Origin: Ophiothrix spiculata
Lineage: Eukaryota > Echinodermata > Ophiuroidea > Amphilepidida > Ophiotrichidae
Reading direction: 5' to 3' (one strand)
Length of the DNA: 21,011 nucleotides
Assembly: GCA_000969725.1 (NCBI GenBank)
Contig: JXSR01S045836.1
The notes below the pieces were generated by a model. The model was given only the letters and a program-made list of their open reading frames with translations. It did not search any database and was not told where the DNA came from. This document shows positions 18,801 through 21,011 of this stretch, piece by piece. Every line of letters begins with the position of its first letter. Position 1 is the stretch's first letter. A program made the translations under genes and the position numbers.

Positions 18801-20426
18801 ACATGGGCGTCAGATCTGGAACTACTGTACAGTACTCTGCGTAAAGTGTATGTGTAGATTCTGTCAAAGCGGTCTGCGGGATTCGCATCTCAGATCTTGA
18901 TCTCGCAAGTGCGCATCTGCGTTCCATGTAGATTGCCCCAGTTATGTTCTTGGAACAACTGCAATTCTTGCCAATGTACATTTATAATGCAATTATCTGA
19001 GATGCAATGATAGTTATGTGTAAACATCAAGACCTGTATTCCGGAAAGATGTTAAGCTAAATCATTGTTTAACTGAGCATCAGCTGTCCAGGAATGATAC
19101 GCATCATTGCAGCTTTCAAGCAGAACAGTTCAATGAGTCGTGCTGTTGACGAGAAATAAAACCAAGGTTTAGCTAAACACCTTCCTGGAATACGGGCCCA
19201 ATAGTCTTTGCTACATACACACTGACTGCTTCTTTTTTTTTCAATTTTGACTAATTATAATCAGCTTTATAGGTAAAGTCTTGGATAGTCTTTAACTTAA
19301 TAAAGCTTCCAAATTGAGTTTTCATTTCTGATGATAGAATAGATATAAGTTCCCAAGAGAGTAATATATAGTAATAATTATTTGATAGGAAGACATCACT
19401 AGCAGGCAGATAGTTCTGTTCTAATAAGTTATCCTGCAGGGCCAAACAACAGATAAACAAAATTATATAGATAAAAATAGATGAATTTATGCTGAAATAG
19501 AGATAAAGTCGCGTGAAGAAAACCTTTTCACTTTTACGCGTCTTGTGCGCCGAGGTTAAAGTTCAAACCCAACTCATACAATAGGCAGGAGCGGACATCC
19601 GGGCGTTTTGTTTACATCAGGGACGTTTGTCCAAATAGCGCGGTGAAAACATTTGCCGACTTCCCATTCAATTCAATGGAGAAAATGACGGCTCGCGGAA
19701 ACTTCGATTGATTTTAGCAAATTGTCAAAATATTTCGATTCCAAAATCATATGAGATATGTGGTATTCAAGTCATAACAAAATGACAAACAGCTCATCAT
19801 TTTACAGATTTTCGTCTGGCTAAAAAAGAAAGAAAATGAAGGGATACCTGGCTGAAGTATTGATTGTTTTCACCGCGCACCAAGTCCAGCGTGAGCTATT
19901 TTTAGATCATTGTGCTGCGTATACCCTGCGTATGACGTAGGTCCGCTTTCGCCTATACTCGTGAGCTCACATGATTTGACAATTCTAATGCGACTTGATG
20001 ATCGATTTGATTGGTTTGTTGTTCAAGCACGGTGCGATTTGGTCCCGCCCAGAATGAAAAGGTTTTTTTCAGCTAAATTTAGTATATTGTGGCTTCAGTC
20101 AACAAAGTTTATTGTCGAAATATGAGTGTGACAGTATAATGATTAAAAATTAAGACTTATTTTTATTCAATCTTGCATACTTATCTCAATATTTAAATCT
20201 TTGGGATATCAAATGTTCTTGTATTTGTTATAACATTAACCATACTGTAACTTAAGTATTCATGCTGCATGTTGTTATTGAGAATGATGCTATTTTGCAT
20301 GTTTGTTTTTCACGCATGACCTTTGACCTGTGCCTATGTCAGCAGCTTCCAACTAGACCAGCTATTCCAGGTAAACCTGTGCCAAGGCCACCTCCACAAG
20401 GCACAAAACCTATAGGCACAAAACCT
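770..20426 (+). CDS. LCP2-like: Spliced gene model: SLP-76/BLNK-type SH2 adaptor, partial (both ends outside or unseen)
   Basis: Ten exons with GT..AG borders join in one frame: 770-831, 1567-1832, 7528-7581, 7916-8071, 12827-12929, 14167-14236, 15039-15122, 16460-16516, 18382-18447 and 20343-20426, 1002 bases in all. Intron phases are 2, 1, 1, 1, 2, 0, 0, 0, 0, and each matches the next exon. The product is acidic and tyrosine-rich in its N-terminal half (YEDI, YDDT, YIKP, YDTP, and DYEPPP after a run of Asp/Glu) and rich in Pro/Lys/Arg SH3-ligand-like motifs elsewhere. In vertebrates this layout is typical of SLP-76 and BLNK: cytosolic scaffolds phosphorylated by Syk-family kinases, which recruit Vav, Nck and Itk/Btk through YxxP sites and PLC-gamma and Gads through SH3 ligands. 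A C-terminal SH2 domain defines the family; it is not in the window. Family membership is inferred from motif order and is not proven. Choosing between LCP2, BLNK and a single pre-vertebrate ancestor is not possible here. Confidence 0.62.
832..1566 (+). other. Putative intron containing a SINE
   Basis: No convincing exon was found in it, although the SAM-domain comparison suggests about 15 residues may be missing here. It holds the tRNA-derived SINE near 1000-1195. The rest is unremarkable AT-rich DNA, ending in a good acceptor (TTTTGTATTGTGTTTCAG). Confidence 0.45.
1000..1195 (+). mobile_element. tRNA-derived SINE-like element
   Basis: TAGCTAAGCGGT at about 1019-1030 matches a Pol III A box, and GGTTTGATTCC at 1061-1071 matches a B box (GGTTCRANTCC) at tRNA-like spacing. 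The B box is followed by CTGGCGCTGTATGTGTAT, the sort of tRNA-unrelated body seen in invertebrate SINEs. The acceptor stem does not pair well, so it is not a functional tRNA gene. The ends are approximate. TTTAGAG occurs at 976-982 and 1194-1200 and might be a short target duplication, but this is weak. Confidence 0.6.
1567..1832 (+). CDS. Exon with end of SAM-like helix and acidic tyrosine region
   Basis: The acceptor is TTGTGTTTCAG and the donor GGT|GTAAGT, a near-consensus site. The exon enters in phase 2 and leaves in phase 1. It reads RSMKILADLKTKSD, similar in pattern to the last SAM helix of SLP-76 (LRVPILSKLSQEINK). A polar Ser/Thr/Gln linker follows, then GSFEPGIYEDIESEV and NYDDTDDDRFGND, which give acidic tyrosine sites, and finally PARERALPQRP, a proline/arginine SH3-ligand-like tail. 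SLP-76 has the same order: SAM end, polar linker, then acidic tyrosine motifs. An ATG lies near the exon start (the M of SMKIL), so this could also be the first coding exon of a shorter isoform. It is the longest exon in the window and the most secure of the 5' set. Confidence 0.8.
2424..2457 (+). repeat. Duplicated splice-acceptor block, copy 2
   Basis: It is identical over 34 bp to 744-777, with weaker similarity continuing left (AACCT..GAATTG in both). The downstream sequence diverges and has no open frame and donor that fit the gene's phases. It looks like the stub of a duplicated exon, or a decoy acceptor, in the next long intron. Confidence 0.8.
2482..2928. mobile_element. MITE with TA target duplication (447 bp), Tc1/mariner-like
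   Basis: The left end, TGTGACCCATCATATCGAAA, and the reverse complement of the right end, TGTGACCCGTCATATCAAAA, match at all but two positions. Both continue into GGTACCTTAA, giving inverted repeats of about 30 bp. TA dinucleotides flank the element at 2480-2481 and 2929-2930. No transposase is present. It is probably a non-autonomous Tc1/mariner-type element; the superfamily is inferred from the TA target only. Confidence 0.8.
3200..3600. repeat. Pair of ~35-bp inverted repeats about 350 bp apart
   Basis: GTTGCATACTTCAAGG, followed by a GAGTATAG-like block, occurs on the + strand near 3566-3598. On the - strand it occurs near 3207-3236. Similarity does not extend further. It could be the remains of an older inverted-repeat element or a small inverted duplication. 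Confidence 0.5.
4148..4288. mobile_element. Small foldback MITE with ATCGAT-rich arms (141 bp)
   Basis: The ends TTATTCAGAGT and ACTCTGAATAA are perfect inverted repeats. The centre is a perfect hairpin, TTACATGCGCTAT at 4201-4213 and its reverse complement at 4223-4235, with a 9-base loop. Between them both arms carry several ATCGAT palindromes. If the outer TA is the target duplication, the element is about 4151-4286. The ends are clear; the superfamily is not. Confidence 0.75.
4425..4660 (+). repeat. Probable dispersed repeat (CCCGAGGGGCACTCAACTTT type)
   Basis: This stretch differs in composition from its surroundings and reads like a dispersed repeat seen in marine invertebrate genomes. 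It starts CCCGAGGGGCACTCAACTTT and includes GGTAGGTATGT and repeated short GTGAACTGA blocks. The identification is from memory of the motif and was not verified. No inverted ends or target duplication are evident, and the ends are approximate. The open frame on the - strand is not supported by any known domain. Confidence 0.35.
5920..5957 (+). repeat. Tandem 20-bp duplication
   Basis: ATCAGTTTATTATCCTACTT is followed at once by ATCAGTTTATTATCCTAAAA. It is a simple local duplication in intronic DNA. Confidence 0.75.
6364..6582. mobile_element. MITE with ~30-bp inverted ends (219 bp)
   Basis: The left end, 6364-6393, begins TTATACTTTGATCAACAC and ends AAATAGGCAGG. The right end, 6553-6582, is its reverse complement with one mismatch. 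If the TA pairs are target duplications, the element proper runs from TACTTTGATC to GATCAAAGTA. The interior is GC-richer (CGCACGTGCATAG, CAGCTGCGCACG) and non-coding. Confidence 0.8.
7528..7581 (+). CDS. Small proline/arginine-rich exon (54 bp, phase 1-1)
   Basis: The acceptor is TACTCTATATCACAG and the donor GAAGAG|GTAAAT. Read in the phase set by the previous exon it gives GSLQRPTLPTRSPMPRR with no stop. RPTLPTRSPMPRR has the basic and PxxP spacing of SH3 ligands. The first codon is completed by T from 1832 (TGT, Cys), and its last base G joins CT of the next exon to make Ala. At 54 bases it is symmetric and can be skipped without a frame change. In SLP-76 such proline-rich parts bind the PLC-gamma and Gads SH3 domains; a partner here is inference. 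Confidence 0.7.
7582..7915 (+). other. Short intron (334 bp)
   Basis: It is AT-rich, has no features beyond splice signals and ends in CTTGTCTCTCATCCCATACAG. Confidence 0.65.
7916..8071 (+). CDS. Proline/basic-rich exon (156 bp, phase 1-1)
   Basis: A strong pyrimidine tract and AG (TCTCATCCCATACAG) precede it, and the consensus donor GGT|GTGAGT follows. Only the phase-1 frame is open, for 51 codons: NSGLGHRHNSDPTRPAFVRQ, then HTTPKIHTRHCSVPNTPSSP, then GCRPKFPEPVG. It is rich in Pro, Arg, His and Ser, without hydrophobic core residues, so it is probably a disordered linker with SH3-ligand-like pieces (DPTRP, CRPKFPEP). It has no ATG in frame and would be missed by a start-codon search; the frame open on the - strand here is a shadow. 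It is symmetric and so can be skipped. Confidence 0.78.
8883..8927. repeat. 45-bp direct repeat, copy 1
   Basis: It shares ATCCATAATGCGAT and AGTAGAAAGAAAGGA with 9027-9071, with five or six differences over 45 bases. The start-to-start spacing is 144 bp. Confidence 0.75.
9027..9071. repeat. 45-bp direct repeat, copy 2
   Basis: This is the partner of 8883-8927. The ends TCCTTTC and GAAAGGA are themselves inverted, so each unit could be a small inverted-repeat element. Confidence 0.7.
9088..9129. repeat. 21-bp tandem duplication
   Basis: TTTCCAAATATTATGTGGAAG is nearly repeated at once as a unit ending ATCATGCGGAAG, with four differences. It is a local duplication of no clear role. Confidence 0.65.
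9920..10345. mobile_element. MITE with 9-bp target duplication (426 bp), Mutator-like
   Basis: The inverted ends GGCCATATTAAAAAA...TTTGTCTCAAAGCTC match over about 35 bp. AACATTTGA is duplicated exactly outside, at 9911-9919 and 10346-10354. Nine-base target duplications are usual for the Mutator/MuDR superfamily, though an 8-bp hAT reading (ACATTTGA) cannot be excluded. The right inner part has CG-rich repeats (ACTAACGCGCACG, ACTAACGCGCGCG). Both ends translate to near-identical peptides in opposite directions, which only reflects the inverted repeat. Confidence 0.82.
10576..10674. repeat. Imperfect foldback (~99 bp)
   Basis: The outer arms TGCATGAATCTACATC and GATGTGGATTCTTGCA pair with two mismatches. 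Inside, GATTCCATCA (10613-10622) pairs with TGATGGAAC at 10641. It might be a short MITE or an intronic hairpin. Confidence 0.5.
11935..11973 (+). CDS. Candidate 39-bp microexon (phase 1-1)
   Basis: After TATCTTTTTAGTTTTCTGGAG the phase-1 frame reads EVPTPTVLESAY and ends at G|GTAATA. Its length is a multiple of three, its phases fit both neighbours, and it has no stop. The small local rise in GC and the Pro/Thr-rich reading fit the protein. The acceptor is weaker than others in the gene, and a chance match of this size is possible in a 4.8-kb intron. Confidence 0.35.
12057..12068. promoter_or_regulatory. CRE-like palindrome CATGACGTCATG
   Basis: A perfect 12-bp palindrome contains TGACGTCA, the full CREB/ATF site. 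It lies alone in an intron, next to a C-rich run. It could be regulatory or chance. Confidence 0.25.
12275..12351. repeat. Imperfect hairpin (77 bp)
   Basis: TCTTCAGTG pairs with CACTGAAGA and CTCTTGAAATGG pairs with CCATTTCAAGAG, around a short loop. An internal bulge separates the two stems. It may be a remnant of a small inverted-repeat element or an RNA hairpin in the intron. Confidence 0.55.
12827..12929 (+). CDS. Exon with DDGYIKP tyrosine motif and Glu run
   Basis: The acceptor is ATATGTTTTCTTTCAG and the donor CTAG|GTAAGA. It enters in phase 1 and leaves in phase 2, fitting both neighbours. It reads SETSVSSSDDGYIKPNDPEE, then EENNGRSFGGNIS and the first two bases of Arg. The YIKP site in an acidic, serine-rich setting is of the YxxP type that, when phosphorylated, binds SH2 domains such as those of Nck, Crk or Vav. 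In SLP-76 three such tyrosines sit in acidic blocks of this kind. The kinase and partners are inference. Open frames that run into the exon from the upstream intron are not real starts. Confidence 0.82.
12930..14166 (+). other. Intron with a TTAA-flanked MITE
   Basis: The element at 13180-13539 is the only clear feature. A splice-like block at 13566-13597 (GCAG ... GTAAGT) was examined and does not keep the frame. The rest is plain AT-rich DNA. Confidence 0.65.
13180..13539. mobile_element. TTAA-flanked MITE (360 bp) with central GGGGCCCC palindrome
   Basis: The left end, AGGTGCAATTCATGAT, and the reverse complement of the right end, AGGGGCAATTCATGAT, differ at one base. TTAA flanks both sides, at 13176-13179 and 13540-13543. 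TTAA is the target of piggyBac-type elements; the end sequence is not a classic piggyBac end, so a PIF/Harbinger element with a TAA/TTA target is also possible. Near the centre (13351-13378) is a 28-bp palindrome around GTCGGGGCCCCGAC with one mismatched pair. Confidence 0.75.
14167..14236 (+). CDS. Small basic linker exon (70 bp)
   Basis: The acceptor is TAATTATTTTGTAG and the donor ACG|GTAAGC. The first base G completes Arg with AG from the exon before. It then reads RPGPEGKSFHGKPFEEKPIT and ELT, and ends in phase 0. It has no domain. The pieces PGPEGK and GKPFEEKP are of the mixed Pro/Lys/Glu kind found between tyrosine motifs in BLNK and SLP-76. It is the exon where the gene changes from phase-1/2 introns to a run of phase-0 introns. 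Confidence 0.75.
14237..15038 (+). other. Intron (0.8 kb), possible 21-bp microexon
   Basis: No repeats with clear ends. A splice-bounded 21-base block at 14568-14588 keeps phase 0. The intron ends with TTATTTGTTGTATCAG. Confidence 0.6.
14568..14588 (+). CDS. Candidate 21-bp microexon (phase 0-0)
   Basis: GTTTGTTGTTTCGGAATTTAACCAG precedes it within the intron and CAG|GTATGA follows. It reads SNGRTKQ. The phases fit, but seven codons between plausible splice sites can easily arise by chance. Confidence 0.2.
15039..15122 (+). CDS. Acidic exon with YDTP and DYEPPP motifs
   Basis: The acceptor is TTGTTGTATCAG; the donor ATA|GTGGGT is weak but in phase 0. It reads YDTPDYEDDDDDEDKH and DYEPPPDEPKKI. 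The run of Asp/Glu followed by DYEPPP is very close to the SLP-76 site DADYEPPPSNDEE (human Tyr145 region, bound by the Itk SH2 domain) and to SYEPPPVEQE of BLNK. It is the best single argument for the family. The upstream YDTP and DYED are further candidate phosphotyrosines. If the GT at 15123 were not used, the frame would run on through VGIPF. Confidence 0.85.
15123..16459 (+). other. Intron with one TA-target MITE
   Basis: The MITE is at 15927-16169. A (CTAT)n run lies at about 16417-16431. The rest has no recognisable feature. Confidence 0.65.
15927..16169. mobile_element. MITE with TA target duplication (243 bp)
   Basis: TGTGATGGCTCACCCCGAAA at the left matches the reverse complement of the right end, TGTGATGACTCACCCCGAAA, with one mismatch in the first 20. 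The match runs on through GGGGGACTTTGC, giving ends of about 33 bp. TA flanks both sides (15925-15926, 16170-16171). The open frame of 85 codons inside (around MMAHPERGDF) is a by-product of the repeat. Confidence 0.82.
16460..16516 (+). CDS. SH3-ligand exon QLPPKPPPNKPR (57 bp, phase 0-0)
   Basis: It reads KQLPPKPPPNKPRTDALKR and ends at CGA|GTAAGT. The acceptor is a tandem GTAG|AAG|CAA, so the leading Lys may be optional (exon start 16460 or 16463). PPKPPPNKPR contains overlapping PxxP cores with nearby basic residues, as class II SH3 ligands have. In SLP-76/BLNK such stretches bind Gads, Grb2 or PLC-gamma. Its first half resembles the exon at 20343 (QLPTRPAIPGKP), suggesting an exon duplication. 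Confidence 0.82.
17200..17297. mobile_element. Very short MITE (98 bp)
   Basis: The 24-bp ends, AATAATTTATTGGACAATTT plus AAAC and their reverse complement, differ at one position. TA next to each end may be the target duplication. The interior has a small stem (GGGTT...AACCC). Confidence 0.8.
17877..18092. mobile_element. MITE with TA target duplication (216 bp)
   Basis: CCCTATTCACTCGTCTAATT on the left and the reverse complement of the right end, CCGTATCCACTCGTCCAATT, match with three differences and continue into CAACTA. TA flanks both sides, at 17875-17876 and 18093-18094. No coding capacity. Confidence 0.8.
18382..18447 (+). CDS. Short exon EGFDNKFSQDNW (66 or 57 bp, phase 0-0)
   Basis: A pyrimidine tract (TTTACTCTCATCTTTATTCAAATCTCTGTAG) precedes it. 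It reads EGFDNKFSQDNWKCNTRPP, then VCL if the second donor (TTG|GTATGT at 18448) is used. An earlier donor nine bases upstream (CCA|GTATGC at 18439) would end the exon at RPP. Both keep phase 0. No domain is recognised; it has a Trp and two Cys unlike its proline-rich neighbours. Support is the splice signals and phase, not homology. Confidence 0.68.
18548..18694. mobile_element. hAT-type MITE (147 bp) with 8-bp target duplication
   Basis: The ends CATGGGCGTCATTTCA and TGAAATGACGCCCATG are perfect 16-bp inverted repeats. AGTCCTGT is duplicated exactly at 18540-18547 and 18695-18702. The interior is G-rich on the + strand, then C-rich, with an inner stem GTGAGGGGGACAC...GTGTCCCCCAC. An 8-bp duplication fits hAT. 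Confidence 0.88.
19031..19197. mobile_element. MITE with GGCCCGTATTCC-type ends (~167 bp)
   Basis: GACCTGTATTCCGGAAAGAT on the left matches the reverse complement of the right end (GGCCCGTATTCCAGGAAGGT), and the match runs on into TTAGCTAAA. CAA lies on both sides and may be a 3-bp target duplication, as PIF/Harbinger elements make. The ends are worn, so it is older than the others. Confidence 0.65.
19572..19962. mobile_element. Degenerate inverted-repeat element (~390 bp)
   Basis: Two nested inverted pairs are seen. The outer pair is a diverged TATAGGC..AGCGGAC block (left 19572-19596, right 19941-19962). The inner pair is GCGCGGTGAAAAC at 19638-19650 and its perfect reverse complement at 19866-19878. 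The segment is GC-richer than the intron. The ends and any target duplication are unclear. Confidence 0.55.
20343..20426 (+). CDS. SH3-ligand exon QLPTRPAIPGKP (84 bp, phase 0-0)
   Basis: The tandem acceptor GTCAG|CAG|CTT allows a start at 20343 or 20346 (Gln included or not). The donor is CCT|GTAAGT. It reads QLPTRPAIPGKPVPRPPPQ, then GTKPIGTKP. LPTRPAIPGKP and KPVPRPPP are PxxP-type SH3 ligands with basic residues. The last part is a 12-bp repeat, GGCACAAAACCT, at 20400-20411 and 20415-20426, the second copy ending exactly at the splice site. The next exons, expected to lead to the SH2 domain, lie beyond the window. Confidence 0.8.
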
Positions 20427-21011
20427 GTAAGTAGTTAACAGTAAAAGCACAGTATATGGAACAAAGTAGATTTGTCTTAAATGCAGTATTTAATGTAAAT
20501 TAATCACCAAACACTTTTACTTCAATGAAATATTAGTATTATCTATATAATTCTGTTAGACGCACTGATGTCACAGACTAGAATACTGTCTTCTGATTGG
20601 TCAGTTGAGGCTGTTCCATGTTACTCCCTGGCGTGAAACATTGCACTGGAGGTGAATTAGTGTAACAAGCCTACAAAAGTCTACATAATTTATCTTTGCA
20701 GCTAAATTAATATTTTGTATCAACCCTTTTCTTTGATATATTGTACATTAATGTGTATGTCGACTTTATTTTAAGAAAATATTAATGTATCAGAGGGGAA
20801 ACATAAAATATTTTGGAAGTACTATTGGTTCACTCCATAAAAATTGCACCGCAAGTTTCACTCCAATATGGGAATCAATCAATCAATCAATGATACAAGT
20901 ACTTGCATAACATGCAAAGGAGTCTATTCGTACAGGGGACCCACGGCTTTACGTGACTGTCCGACCACGGAGCAAGTAGAGTAAAGTTTCTTGCTCAAGG
21001 AAACAAGGAGA
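20427..21011 (+). other. Start of a further intron
   Basis: No exon is seen. It contains an (AATC)n run at about 20873-20891 and a clipped dispersed repeat at the window end. Confidence 0.6.
20925..21011 (+). repeat. Clipped dispersed repeat
   Basis: GGGGACCCACGGCTTTACGT, CGGAGCAAGTAG and TTTCTTGCTCAAGGAAACAA resemble a repeat found in many animal genomes (CTTGCTCAAGGACACAA type). This is from memory and was not verified. The right end is outside the window. Confidence 0.4.

Larger units (their letters stand above)
18448..20342 (+). other. Intron (1.9 kb) with three inverted-repeat elements
   Basis: Elements lie at 18548-18694, 19031-19197 and about 19572-19962. A GC-richer patch at 18730-18960 repeats TGCGCATCT-like words and is unexplained. 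No additional exon. Confidence 0.65.

Noticed and set aside
1-21011. CRISPR array, riboswitch, bacterial operon or rRNA
   Set aside because: No evenly spaced repeats, no operon layout and no rRNA-like sequence were seen; everything fits animal intronic and exonic DNA.

Overview
The window looks like a piece of an animal nuclear genome: AT-rich, no polycistronic or bacterial gene layout, short exons bounded by GT..AG signals inside long introns, and many small inverted-repeat DNA elements plus a tRNA-derived SINE. The mix of repeats, and a gene related to an immune adaptor without vertebrate-type repeats, suggests a marine invertebrate, perhaps an echinoderm or another non-vertebrate deuterostome. 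That taxonomic guess is inference.

One gene can be supported, on the + strand, and it runs through almost the whole window. Ten exons (770-831, 1567-1832, 7528-7581, 7916-8071, 12827-12929, 14167-14236, 15039-15122, 16460-16516, 18382-18447, 20343-20426) join with matching intron phases into one open frame of 1002 bases, 334 codons. The predicted protein has a helical N-terminal piece that may be part of a SAM domain, then acidic stretches with tyrosines (YEDI, YDDT, YIKP, YDTP, DYEPPP), alternating with proline/basic SH3-ligand-like stretches (LPTRSPMPRR, QLPPKPPPNKPR, QLPTRPAIPGKP). This is the layout of the SLP-76/BLNK (LCP2/BLNK/CLNK) family of haematopoietic scaffold adaptors, whose SH2 domain sits at the C-terminus. 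Here the SH2 exons would lie downstream of the window. The extreme 5' end of the gene is also not securely seen. A candidate upstream exon (1-185) and two candidate microexons (11935-11973, 14568-14588) are listed with lower confidence.

Region by region: 1-1566 holds the uncertain 5' exons, a hAT-type MITE and a SINE. 1567-1832 is the first firm exon. 1833-7527 is a long intron with three inverted-repeat elements and a probable dispersed repeat. 7528-8071 holds two proline-rich exons that have no start codon of their own. 8072-12826 is another long intron with a Mutator-like MITE, foldbacks and a possible microexon. 12827-15122 carries the tyrosine-motif exons, and 16460-20426 the proline-rich exons, separated by introns containing at least seven further inverted-repeat elements. 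The last roughly 80 bases are a clipped dispersed repeat.

Most internal exons are symmetric (phase 1-1 in the middle, phase 0-0 toward the 3' end), so motif-bearing exons could be skipped without breaking the frame. Several splice sites are tandem (NAGNAG acceptors, paired GT donors). Together this suggests a scaffold whose tyrosine and SH3-ligand modules may vary by alternative splicing. No credible gene was found on the - strand.
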